Shown: positions 1-6,913, counted from the stretch's first letter. The stretch: 9,372 nt of DNA from FW021-bin31 sp964467635 (GCA_964467635.1 CAYXRN010000125.1:1-9372), one strand, 5' to 3'. Notes: generated by a model from the sequence alone, not told the origin. Translations and numbers: made by a program.

Positions 1-25
1 GTGAGCCCTCTTTTTTTGAAGGGCG

Positions 26-33
26 CAAAGGTA
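26..33 (-). promoter_or_regulatory. Bacteroidota-type -7 promoter element, leftward
   Basis: On the minus strand this reads TACCTTTG, a full match to the Bacteroidota -7 consensus TAnnTTTG. It points out of the left edge of the window, so it probably drives a leftward gene whose start codon lies just before position 1. No convincing -33 element is visible at the expected distance. Together with the rightward element at 83-90 it makes this stretch a divergent promoter region. Confidence 0.55.
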
Positions 34-82
34 CGAAGAAATTGAGACTTGAGGAGGAATACCGAAAAATAAAAAATACACT

Positions 83-90
83 TACTTTTG
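83..90 (+). promoter_or_regulatory. -7 promoter element of the GT9 glycosyltransferase gene
   Basis: The sequence TACTTTTG matches the Bacteroidota -7 consensus TAnnTTTG exactly. It ends 24 bases before the ATG at 115, which leaves room for a short leader. Its last three bases form an in-frame TTG, which would therefore be upstream of the transcript start and cannot be the real start codon. A matching -33 element is not obvious. Confidence 0.6.
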
Positions 91-114
91 CCCCTTTTTG
101 AAGTGGCGCCCCAA

Positions 115-1167
115 ATGGTGAATACCAAGAAACATGTTTTATTAAGACGACGCATCATGCGGAAGCTGACCAAAAACACCGGTCAGGCTGCGCAGCACTT
201 TCCCGTCCCCCCTTTGGACAAAAAGGCCGTAAAACGCATTTTAATATGCCGACCCAACCACCGTTTGGGCAATATGCTGCTTATCACACCGCTGGTGCAG
301 GAAGTAGCCCGCACTTTCCCCGAGGCGCGTATAGACCTGTTTGTCAAAGGCGGCATCGCCTCTGTTGTTTTTGAACATTACGCGTGCATAGACCGGATCA
401 TTATGCTTCCCAAAAAAACGTTCCGGTACTTTTTTAAGTACTTAAGCGGCTGGATGCGCATCAAACAAAGACGATATGAATTGGTGATTAATGTCATCCC
501 TCATTCGGCCTCCGGTAAGATTGCGACGAAAATGGCCAGGACAAGCCACCCATTTTTTGGAATGGTCACCGAAAAGCAACTGCAACAATGGCCGAATCAT
601 ATACAGATGGCCCAACAGCCGGTTTATGCTTTAAGGGCATACCTCCATCAAGCCGGTATACAGCCCGACGACAGGCCTGTTCCGCTTATGGATTTAAAAT
701 TAAGCGCAGAAGAGCTGGACCATGGAAGCGCCCTGCTCAGGAAAATGGCGGGAAACCATAAAAAAACCATCGGTATCTTTACCTACGCGACCGGCAGCAA
801 ATGTTTCCCTAAAAGTTGGTGGGATCCTTTTTATGAAGCGTTGAAAAATAAGTATCCGGATTACAACCTTATCGAGATACTGCCGGTGGAGAATGTGTCG
901 CAAATTGATTTTAAGGCCGTCAGTTTTTATAGCAAAGATCTTCGTGAAATCGGTGCATTCATCGCCGCTACCGAGCTATTCATTGGTGCGGACAGTGGAA
1001 TGATGCACCTGGCCAGCGCTTCACGCACCCCTACAGTCGGGCTTTTTTCCGTCACCGATGCACAAAGATATCGGCCTTATGGAAATGGCAGCGTGGCCAT
1101 TGAAGTAGAAGGAAACAGGTTCGACAAATGTCTGGAAGCCGTAGAGCAAATACTCCTTACTCAATAA
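115..1167 (+). CDS. GT9-family glycosyltransferase (heptosyltransferase-like)
   Basis: Predicted GT-B fold glycosyltransferase of family GT9, the family of ADP-heptose:LPS heptosyltransferases. It would act at the cytoplasmic face of the inner membrane on LPS core or another surface glycan; donor and acceptor cannot be read from the sequence. Counting from the ATG at 115 (350 residues), the N-terminal Rossmann half begins near residue 41 with RPNHRLGN and a TP pair at 58-59. The C-terminal half begins near 218 and carries GADSGMMHLA at 291-300, the nucleotide-sugar binding signature (Asp293, Ser294, Gly295, His298). The usual Asp of the LGD motif is Asn53. The ATG at 115 is preferred to an in-frame TTG at 88 because the TTG lies inside the -7 promoter element; a further Met at 157 also precedes the fold. 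The 3' end overlaps the convergent asparaginase gene by 7 bp. Family call is firm, specificity is not. Confidence 0.88.
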   Translation: MVNTKKHVLLRRRIMRKLTKNTGQAAQHFPVPPLDKKAVKRILICRPNHRLGNMLLITPLVQEVARTFPEARIDLFVKGGIASVVFEHYACIDRIIMLPKKTFRYFFKYLSGWMRIKQRRYELVINVIPHSASGKIATKMARTSHPFFGMVTEKQLQQWPNHIQMAQQPVYALRAYLHQAGIQPDDRPVPLMDLKLSAEELDHGSALLRKMAGNHKKTIGIFTYATGSKCFPKSWWDPFYEALKNKYPDYNLIEILPVENVSQIDFKAVSFYSKDLREIGAFIAATELFIGADSGMMHLASASRTPTVGLFSVTDAQRYRPYGNGSVAIEVEGNRFDKCLEAVEQILLTQ

Positions 1168-2225
1168 CGGTGATTTTTTTTCATCGGCGTCAGCTCTCCC
1201 CGCAGCGCACTTTGCAACAGCTTTTTGGTCGTGTCGGGGTCTTTTTCCAGACCAAGTACAAACATGAGTTTGGTAATTGCCGCTTCAAAAGTCATATCAA
1301 AACCCGTGATTACGCCGGCTTCTTTCAGGTATTTGCTGGTTTCATACTGGCCAAGAGAGACGGAACCCCCGTCACACTGGGTAATGTTTAAGACCACAAC
1401 GCCCCGATTCACCGCTTCCTTAATACAGGTGATAAACCAGGGAATAGTGGGCGCATTGCCACTGCCAAAGGTTTCCAGTACAACACCCTTTAACTTACGG
1501 GTGTGGAGGATGGCCCTTACGGTATTCTTTTGTATCCCTGGAAAGAGACGCAGCACAGCAATATCTTTCTGCAGCTTGCGATGTATTTTCAATACTCCCT
1601 CGGGTTGTGGCAAAATCAATGCTTTCCGGTATTTAATGGACACTCCGGCTTCGGCCAAGGTAGGGTAATTCATGGAATAAAAGGCTTCAAACTTCTCCGC
1701 GTCGTATTTCTTGGTGCGGTTGCCCCTGAACAACTTGAAATCAAAATAAATACAGACTTCGGGGACCATGGCCTGGTCATTTTCATCTTTAGCAGCCGCT
1801 ACCTCTATAGCCGTAATAATATTTTCCCGGGCATCGGTCCTGATTTCTCCGATCGGAAGCTGGGAGCCGGTAATAATAACGGGCTTACCCAAATCCTCCA
1901 ACAAAAAACTCAGTGCAGATGCGGTAAAAGACATGGTATCCGAGCCGTGGAGAATCACAAAGCCATCGTAGTATTGATAATTCCGACCGATAAGCTCCGC
2001 TAGCTCAATCCAAATATCGGGATGTATGTCAGAAGAATCCATCGGTGGCTTGAGGGAATGCACAAAGTAGTGGTATCCCAGGCGATACATCTCTGGAATT
2101 TTTTCTTTGATTTCCGAAAACCCCAACGGCCGCAGGGTACGTAATTTATTATCGTAAATCATCCCTACCGTACCACCGGTGTAGATAACTAATATTTTAG
2201 GAGTTTGGCGTAGATGAATGCTCAT
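1161..2225 (-). CDS. ansA: Type I (cytoplasmic) L-asparaginase
   Basis: Hydrolyses L-asparagine to aspartate and ammonia. The protein aligns by eye along its length with E. coli AnsA and has no signal peptide, which fits the cytoplasmic type I enzyme. Numbering from the upstream TTG at 2249 (362 residues), the first active-site motif YTGGT is at 23-27 with nucleophile Thr27, MDSSD is at 70-74, the second motif HGSDT at 101-105 supplies Ser103 and Asp104, and the catalytic Lys is Lys181 in RGNRTKK. The position usually held by Thr in HGTDT is Ser here. The C-terminal LRGELTP is also typical. I prefer the ATG at 2225 (354 residues), because homologues begin close to the TGGT strand; the TTG at 2249 adds eight residues. 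It lies on the same strand downstream of tatD with a gap of about 170 bp, so co-transcription is possible but unproven. Its end overlaps the GT9 gene by 7 bp. Confidence 0.93.
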   Translation of the reverse strand: MSIHLRQTPKILVIYTGGTVGMIYDNKLRTLRPLGFSEIKEKIPEMYRLGYHYFVHSLKPPMDSSDIHPDIWIELAELIGRNYQYYDGFVILHGSDTMSFTASALSFLLEDLGKPVIITGSQLPIGEIRTDARENIITAIEVAAAKDENDQAMVPEVCIYFDFKLFRGNRTKKYDAEKFEAFYSMNYPTLAEAGVSIKYRKALILPQPEGVLKIHRKLQKDIAVLRLFPGIQKNTVRAILHTRKLKGVVLETFGSGNAPTIPWFITCIKEAVNRGVVVLNITQCDGGSVSLGQYETSKYLKEAGVITGFDMTFEAAITKLMFVLGLEKDPDTTKKLLQSALRGELTPMKKNHRY

Positions 2226-2396
2226 GCTGCTTTTCTTCGGAAGTGGCAAATTCTGAATAATTCCTGACTTGTCCTTTTAAACGAATTAAACAATATTGCA
2301 GAAAGACCATTAAATTTTATAGAATAGCAAGCATTCTTTTCGATGCGCTATAGCCTGTTTATCTTATGTTGTTATTTGTTAAGAATTTTTGAAAAA

Positions 2397-3158
2397 TCAC
2401 AACTGGTAGATCTGGCCCGCATTCGCAGTAGTCACCGCTGCTACTTCGGCCAATGGAACGTCTTTTATCGCGGCTAACTTTTCGGCAATATGGGGAATGT
2501 AACTGCTTTCATTGCGTTTCCCCCGATGCGGTGCCGGAGTCAGGTAAGGGGCGTCTGTCTCAAGTACCAGATGCTGAAGCGGGATCTCCTTTATCACTTC
2601 CGGTAAAGTAGCCTTCTTAAAGGTAACAATGCCGCCTACGCCCATGAAGAATCCCAATCCAATAATCTCTTTTGCCTGCTTTACCGTCCCGGAAAAACAA
2701 TGAAAAATCCCGGTAAGCGCCCCATTTTGTTTGGATCGGACAATGTCAATGCAATCATCCAGGGCATTTCTCGCGTGAATGACAATGGGCAGTTGATGTG
2801 CCAATGCCCAATCGATCTGCTGCTTAAAGGCCGCGATCTGTTGTTCTTTGTAGGTCACGTCCCAATAAAAGTCCAGCCCGATTTCTCCTACCGCGGCAAA
2901 AGAATGTTGGGCCAGCCACTTTTTAATGACTCCCAGCTCCTCTTCCCAGTTGTCTTTTACACTGCCGGGATGCAGCCCCATCATGGGCAAAGCACGGCCT
3001 GAGAAATTTTTTTCCATCCGTAAAAGCGCATCAATGGTGCCGCTGTCAATATTGGGAAGATAAATTTTTTTTACTCCTTTAGCGGCAGCCCGCTGCATAA
3101 TGGCGTCCCGGTCTTCGTCGAAATCTTCGAGGTACAGGTGTGCGTGTGTGTCAATCAT
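2397..3158 (-). CDS. tatD: TatD-family metal-dependent deoxyribonuclease
   Basis: TIM-barrel metal-dependent hydrolase of the TatD/YcfH family, cytoplasmic, linked in other bacteria to 3'-5' DNA exonuclease and DNA repair activity. The 253 residues match the family's usual length of about 260. The metal ligands are all visible: His5 and His7 in DTHAHL, Glu92 in GEIGLDFYWD, His128 in IVIHAR, His153 in FHCFSG, and Asp202 in ETDAPYLTP. The closing PHRGKRNE segment is also a family hallmark. The ATG start is firm because the first metal motif begins at residue 3. The gene is divergent from tsaE; a weak -7-like TACCTTCC on the minus strand at 3197-3204 could be its promoter. Exact substrate cannot be decided from sequence, since the family includes several housekeeping paralogues such as YcfH and YjjV. 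Confidence 0.93.
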   Translation of the reverse strand: MIDTHAHLYLEDFDEDRDAIMQRAAAKGVKKIYLPNIDSGTIDALLRMEKNFSGRALPMMGLHPGSVKDNWEEELGVIKKWLAQHSFAAVGEIGLDFYWDVTYKEQQIAAFKQQIDWALAHQLPIVIHARNALDDCIDIVRSKQNGALTGIFHCFSGTVKQAKEIIGLGFFMGVGGIVTFKKATLPEVIKEIPLQHLVLETDAPYLTPAPHRGKRNESSYIPHIAEKLAAIKDVPLAEVAAVTTANAGQIYQL

Positions 3159-3210
3159 TTTTGGTCCGCGCGTTTTTTTTAATGGTCTGCAAGCAGGGAA
3201 GGTACGGAGA

Positions 3211-3245
3211 TTTTGAGAAGGGAAAAATCAAAAGTTTTAATTTCG
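3211..3245 (+). promoter_or_regulatory. Promoter of tsaE (-33 TTTTG and -7 TAATTTCG)
   Basis: TTTTG at 3211-3215 and TAATTTCG at 3238-3245 are separated by 22 bases. The first fits the Bacteroidota -33 element and the second differs from TAnnTTTG at one base. The -7 element ends only four bases before the tsaE ATG at 3250, so the transcript would begin at or almost at the start codon. Confidence 0.5.
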
Positions 3246-3249
3246 CAGG

Positions 3250-3669
3250 ATGGAATTGTTTTTTACCCTGGAAGAAATTGACCGGGCGGCCCGGCTGTTT
3301 TGGGAATTATCGGGAAATACGCGGATTTTTGCCTTTCACGGCCCCTTAGGGGCCGGGAAAACCACTTTTATCGCTGCCCTCTGCCGGGCGAAAAGCGTAA
3401 TTGATGCGCCCTCCAGCCCCACTTACTCCCTCATCAATGATTACCTGCTTACCGATGAAAAAGGTGAAAAAAAGCACTTTTATCATATGGACATGTACCG
3501 GGTCAAGGAGGAAGAAGAGGCAATTCAGGCCGGGGTAGAAGACTGTCTGTATAGTGGCGCGGTCTGCTTTATTGAATGGCCGGAAAAAATACCCGGGATG
3601 CTGCCAGAGGAAACCCTGCATGTCTTTCTTTCTGTAAAAGGAGAGGGCAGGAGATTGCATACCACCTGA
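3250..3669 (+). CDS. tsaE: tRNA threonylcarbamoyladenosine synthesis ATPase TsaE
   Basis: ATPase subunit (YjeE family) that works with TsaB and TsaD to place the t6A modification at A37 of ANN-decoding tRNAs; cytoplasmic. The 139-residue length is normal for the family. The Walker A motif GPLGAGKTT is at 31-39, the switch-like SPTYSLIN at 56-63, the Walker B-like FYHMDMYR at 77-84, and the conserved FIEWPEK at 107-113. The start is set by the family's N-terminal helix and by the promoter immediately upstream. No Shine-Dalgarno sequence is seen, in line with a leaderless or nearly leaderless message. The next gene, alanine dehydrogenase, follows after 77 bp with its own promoter. The short C-terminal tail after the last conserved strand (GEGRRLHTT) is unremarkable. 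Confidence 0.94.
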   Translation: MELFFTLEEIDRAARLFWELSGNTRIFAFHGPLGAGKTTFIAALCRAKSVIDAPSSPTYSLINDYLLTDEKGEKKHFYHMDMYRVKEEEEAIQAGVEDCLYSGAVCFIEWPEKIPGMLPEETLHVFLSVKGEGRRLHTT

Positions 3670-3686
3670 TCTTCTGGGAAGGAACC

Positions 3687-3717
3687 TTTCATTCCTTTCT
3701 GAATTTCACTATCTTTG
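3687..3717 (+). promoter_or_regulatory. Promoter of the alanine dehydrogenase gene
   Basis: TATCTTTG at 3710-3717 matches the -7 consensus TAnnTTTG exactly, and TTTC at 3687-3690, one base from TTTG, sits 19 bases upstream as a -33 element. The predicted transcript start is near 3721, about 25 bases before the gene's ATG. It allows ald expression independent of tsaE. Confidence 0.6.
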
Positions 3718-3746
3718 AGGATGCTTTGTTTTGAGAGCTGGAGCCT

Positions 3747-4961
3747 ATGGAATTGAAAAAAAATATTGTCAGTCCGTCCTTTCCCTACTTGCCCCAGGAA
3801 GAAATGCTGGATGTAGGCAGAAAGCACGACAGATTGTTTATAGGGATTCCGAAAGAATGTTCTTTTCAGGAAGACCGTATTGCACTTACGCCTCAGGCGG
3901 TTAGCGTATTGGTCAGCAACGGACATGAAGTAGCCATTGAGCATGAAGCGGGAGAAGGCGCTCATTTTTATGACACGGATTACTCCGAAGCCGGGGCCCG
4001 TATTGTCGCCGACAGCAAAGAGCTATTCAAAGCGGAAATTATCGTTAAGTCAGCCCCCGTAAGAGCAGAGGAGATCACCCTCATGCATCCCGGGCAGATT
4101 GTGATATCGCCTTTACACCTGCCACAGTTAAGCGGCGCGCAGTTGCAGCGAATGATGCAGAAATCCGTTACCGCTATGTGTTTTGAATCCCTGAAAGACG
4201 ATGCGGGTTCCTATCCTATTGTGCGTTCCATGAGTGAAATTGCTGGCAGTGCCTCTATGCTTATTGCCGGCCAGTATCTGAGTAATACCGATAGGGGGAA
4301 AGGCGTACTTCTAGGAGGAATTTCAGGGGTGCCCCCAACTAAAGTAGTTATTATCGGCGCGGGGGTCGTGGGGGAATATGCAGCTCGTACGGCGCTTGCA
4401 CTGGGCTCTTCTGTAAAAATTTTCGACAACAACATCTACAAGCTCAAACGGTTGCAAAATAATATCGGCGTACGGCTCTATACTTCCGTCGTCAATCCGC
4501 ATACGCTTGCCGAACAACTTCTGGATGCAGATATCGCCGTAGGAGCACTGTCTTCCCGAACAGGACGTACCCCCATTGTAGTGACAGAAGAAATGGTCAG
4601 TAACATGAAAGCCGGCTCGGTGATCGTAGATGTAAGCATCGACAGGGGCGGTTGCTTTGAAACCTCTGAGGCCACTACACATTCCAACCCGGTCTTCAAA
4701 AAATACGACGTATTGCATTATTGCGTACCCAATATTCCGTCAGGATTCGCCCGTACGGCTTCCCAGGCGATCAGCAATGTGTTGATGCCGTTGTTGATAC
4801 AAGCGGCAGATGATGGCGGTTTTGACAATGAAATATGGAAAAAACAAGGGGTCCGGGAAGGTATTTACTTGTATAAGGGCGCGTTGACCAACTTTCACCT
4901 GAGCCAGCGCTTTCACCTGAAGTACACGGATCTGGAACTGCTGAGAGCGGCGAAAGGCTAA
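3747..4961 (+). CDS. ald: Alanine dehydrogenase-like NAD(P)-dependent enzyme
   Basis: Predicted to interconvert L-alanine and pyruvate plus ammonia with NAD; cytoplasmic. An N-terminal AlaDh/PNT catalytic domain (about 30-165) begins at FIGIPKECSFQEDRIALTP with Arg44 in the substrate-binding position; Lys101 and His124 match the other two active-site residues, and Glu147 and the MSEIAG segment at 162-167 are conserved. The NAD-binding Rossmann domain follows, with GAGVVG at 204-209 and Asp227 as the likely ribose ligand, then the family block DVSIDRGGCFETS with catalytic Asp299, THSNPVF, HYCVPNIPS and RTAS. At 404 residues it is longer than the usual 360-375, with about 29 extra residues before the canonical start. 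The usual KEP after the active-site Lys reads KSAPV here, so a related oxidoreductase activity cannot be excluded. The stop codon abuts the stop of the convergent downstream gene with no base between. GGAG at 3740-3743 is a weak, close ribosome site. Confidence 0.87.
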   Translation: MELKKNIVSPSFPYLPQEEMLDVGRKHDRLFIGIPKECSFQEDRIALTPQAVSVLVSNGHEVAIEHEAGEGAHFYDTDYSEAGARIVADSKELFKAEIIVKSAPVRAEEITLMHPGQIVISPLHLPQLSGAQLQRMMQKSVTAMCFESLKDDAGSYPIVRSMSEIAGSASMLIAGQYLSNTDRGKGVLLGGISGVPPTKVVIIGAGVVGEYAARTALALGSSVKIFDNNIYKLKRLQNNIGVRLYTSVVNPHTLAEQLLDADIAVGALSSRTGRTPIVVTEEMVSNMKAGSVIVDVSIDRGGCFETSEATTHSNPVFKKYDVLHYCVPNIPSGFARTASQAISNVLMPLLIQAADDGGFDNEIWKKQGVREGIYLYKGALTNFHLSQRFHLKYTDLELLRAAKG

Positions 4962-6254
4962 TTATTTGATTATGAAACCAACTCCCGCGCTAACCACCAC
5001 ATTATGATCCCGATGATTGCGCAGGAAAGCATGATTATCAGAAATATCCAACAATCCGTATTGCAACTGCAAAGAAGCCGTCCACCGTTCACCAATAAGA
5101 TAATTGAGCGAGCCCAACCAACGCAGATCAAGGGGATTAATGCCATAATTCGCTTCCTGATTACGTGTAAGGTCTGCCGGAGCAGGGTCCGAAGGTGCGG
5201 CATACATAACCATATAGTTGGCATTGTAGTCCACCCTTTGCCGACTTCCGATCACTTTTTCCAAAATAGAAAGCTGCAGGCCGCTTCCCACCGTAAATCG
5301 CTCCGTTAAATGGTATTGAACCGTTAGCGGCACATCTACATAATACAACCTGCTGATGCGAAAGTTATGCCGGCTTTCTACAGCCATGGCAGCCATGTTG
5401 CCTTCCGTATTGGGAACGCTTTTGTTCAAATGCCCGTTGGAAATATCAACAGGAGATACCAGCGCCAGTCCGGCCTTAATGCCCAGCCTATCAGAAACAT
5501 TTTTACTTACATAAACCGCCGGATAAATATCGACAGGTGTCCCTTTTAATACGGGATTAAAGTTTTCATGTGGTTTACCAAAACTGGCGCCCCCATTGGC
5601 TTTTAATTTTACACCGATGTGCAGCGGACGCCCGGTCCTTTCCGTTGACTTTAATGCCTTTTCGTGACCTTGGGTTCGTTGAGACAAGAGCTGTGCGGTG
5701 TACCTTTTCCTGAGCCTGTCTTGCAGCGGGATCTGCTGCAGAGCGCCCGCGAAGGCCGGTACAGAGGCGCTGCCCGCTACCGTTACATTTTTAGGAATAT
5801 AGAGCGGTGGTAAATGATCACGCTGGATCATTTTATTATTTCTCCCCGGAGCAGGCCACTTATGGCTTGCAACAGGTTTTGACGGTTTGTTGCTTTTTAC
5901 TGCATATTCTGTAGGCATTTTAGCATCCGGACTTGTTTTAGGGTACGGATGGCTCATTGTGTTGGCAGGAGAAGGCAAGTCTTCCGGAGGGGTATACACC
6001 CACTTTGTATTTTTTTGAACGGGGGTTTCGGCAGGGCGATGAAAAAAGACCTGCCAGATGGAAAGGCCAATAAGTGCCAGGCAGGCTGCGGCTACGGTCA
6101 TGCGCCTGATAACTAAAGCGATCGTTTTTTGCTTACCGGTAACCGCCTTGGCATCCAACAGCGGCTGCATAGCCTCCCATCCCTTCGCAGCATCAGGTAC
6201 GGAGGTTTGATCCAGCTTAAGTCCTAATTCATCTTTAGTCGTTTTTTGTTTCAT
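4962..6254 (-). CDS. Membrane-anchored protein with barrel-like C-terminus, putative anti-sigma factor
   Basis: Not a named family I recognise, but the layout is clear over 430 residues. Residues 1-51 are a short, charged, presumably cytoplasmic head ending in Lys/Arg (Arg50, Arg51) with a WEAMQPLLDA segment at 26-35, resembling the N-terminal heads of Bacteroidota anti-sigma proteins. Residues 52-71 form one hydrophobic helix with the basic side inward. Residues 72-210 are a Pro-rich (about 20 Pro), basic, low-complexity linker. Residues 211-430 show about eight alternating amphipathic beta strands ending in SAGVGFIIK, like small outer membrane beta-barrel (PorT-type) domains. The ATG lies inside the end of the ECF sigma gene (20 bp overlap), implying coupled translation and a sigma/anti-sigma pair. 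The last residue is Lys rather than the usual aromatic. Alternative: a periplasmic beta domain that never inserts in the outer membrane. Role is inferred from context. Confidence 0.72.
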   Translation of the reverse strand: MKQKTTKDELGLKLDQTSVPDAAKGWEAMQPLLDAKAVTGKQKTIALVIRRMTVAAACLALIGLSIWQVFFHRPAETPVQKNTKWVYTPPEDLPSPANTMSHPYPKTSPDAKMPTEYAVKSNKPSKPVASHKWPAPGRNNKMIQRDHLPPLYIPKNVTVAGSASVPAFAGALQQIPLQDRLRKRYTAQLLSQRTQGHEKALKSTERTGRPLHIGVKLKANGGASFGKPHENFNPVLKGTPVDIYPAVYVSKNVSDRLGIKAGLALVSPVDISNGHLNKSVPNTEGNMAAMAVESRHNFRISRLYYVDVPLTVQYHLTERFTVGSGLQLSILEKVIGSRQRVDYNANYMVMYAAPSDPAPADLTRNQEANYGINPLDLRWLGSLNYLIGERWTASLQLQYGLLDISDNHAFLRNHRDHNVVVSAGVGFIIK

Positions 6255-6822
6255 TTAGCACTTTTTCCTGATACCGGATATGCCTTTTAAGTTGCTTTTT
6301 AGCTTCTGATAAATGCCACCGTGAAGTACCTGTTGTTATGTTAAGCACTTCAGCTACTTCTTTATGGGAATAACCATCGATTACAATAAAATTAAAAACA
6401 GCACGCGTAACAGCGGGTAATTTTTTAACCAGGCGAAGGACTTCATCGGCCTCCATCCGGGAGAACCCTTCATTCAGACTGTGGTTTGGCACGTCCCTTT
6501 CGGTCAGTTCTCTGCTACTGACCTGCCAGGTTCTTTTATCCCGCCTGACCTGGTCTATGGCGGTGTTCACCATAATGCGATGAATCCATGCGCCGATATC
6601 GCCTCGGGCGGGATTATACTTTTTTAGATTCTGAAAGACTTTTAAAAACCCTTCATTGACGACCGTCATGACATCTATGCTTTGCGGCAGGTAACGGTTG
6701 CAGGTACGATAAGCCATGTCAAAATATTGTTTGTAAAGCACCTCCTCCGCCCTCCTGTCGTGGCGTAAACATGCTTTAATAAGCCGTTTTGTCTCCTTAT
6801 GTACCGACGGTTCTTTTACCAA
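6235..6822 (-). CDS. ECF-type RNA polymerase sigma factor
   Basis: Extracytoplasmic-function (sigma-70 family, group 4) factor that would direct RNA polymerase to a small regulon. Numbered from the TTG at 6822 (195 residues), region 2 spans roughly 24-95, including VVNEGFLKVFQNL at 54-66 and GAWIHRIMVNTAIDQVRR at 77-94, which cover core binding and -10 recognition. Region 4 spans roughly 125-181, with the helix-turn-helix YSHKEVAEVLNITTGTSRWH at 151-170 for -35 recognition. No ATG or GTG lies in frame before the fold, and the frame is closed by a stop near 6870, so TTG at 6822 (or a still rarer ATT at 6831) is the likely start. It overlaps the downstream barrel/anti-sigma candidate by 20 bp, the usual arrangement for an ECF factor and its regulator. 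A strong inverted repeat sits just upstream. Confidence 0.9.
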   Translation of the reverse strand: MVKEPSVHKETKRLIKACLRHDRRAEEVLYKQYFDMAYRTCNRYLPQSIDVMTVVNEGFLKVFQNLKKYNPARGDIGAWIHRIMVNTAIDQVRRDKRTWQVSSRELTERDVPNHSLNEGFSRMEADEVLRLVKKLPAVTRAVFNFIVIDGYSHKEVAEVLNITTGTSRWHLSEAKKQLKRHIRYQEKVLNETKND

Positions 6823-6834
6823 GTAAGCAATGGG

Positions 6835-6913
6835 TTTTCGATGATGTTTGAAAGAAGCGGGTTTACATTAAAGTCAGACAACGAGAAACTGGCTTTCGTT
6901 GCATCATCGAAAA
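6835..6913. repeat. Imperfect inverted repeat upstream of the sigma gene
   Basis: The 12-base arms TTTTCGATGATG (6835-6846) and CATCATCGAAAA (6902-6913) are perfectly complementary. A second pair, GAAAG (6850-6854) and CTTTC (6893-6897), continues the stem after a small internal loop, leaving a 38-base loop. In RNA of the leftward transcript this would form a leader hairpin ending about 12 bases before the sigma start codon. The outer arm shares its A/T bases with the U-tract of the upstream terminator. Function is unknown. Confidence 0.6.

Noticed and set aside
1503..2003. A rightward open frame of 166 codons antisense to the asparaginase gene
   Set aside because: The opposite strand encodes a complete, conserved asparaginase; this frame has no recognisable motif.
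2226..2396. Terminator or promoter in the gap between tatD and the asparaginase gene
   Set aside because: Only a 5-bp AGAAT/ATTCT stem (about 2322-2338) and degenerate -7-like strings were seen; neither is strong enough to call.
6066..6102. A lipobox-like AAAC at residues 55-58 of the barrel/anti-sigma candidate
   Set aside because: The Cys lies at the start of the hydrophobic stretch rather than at its end, so signal peptidase II processing is unlikely; the helix is better read as a membrane anchor.
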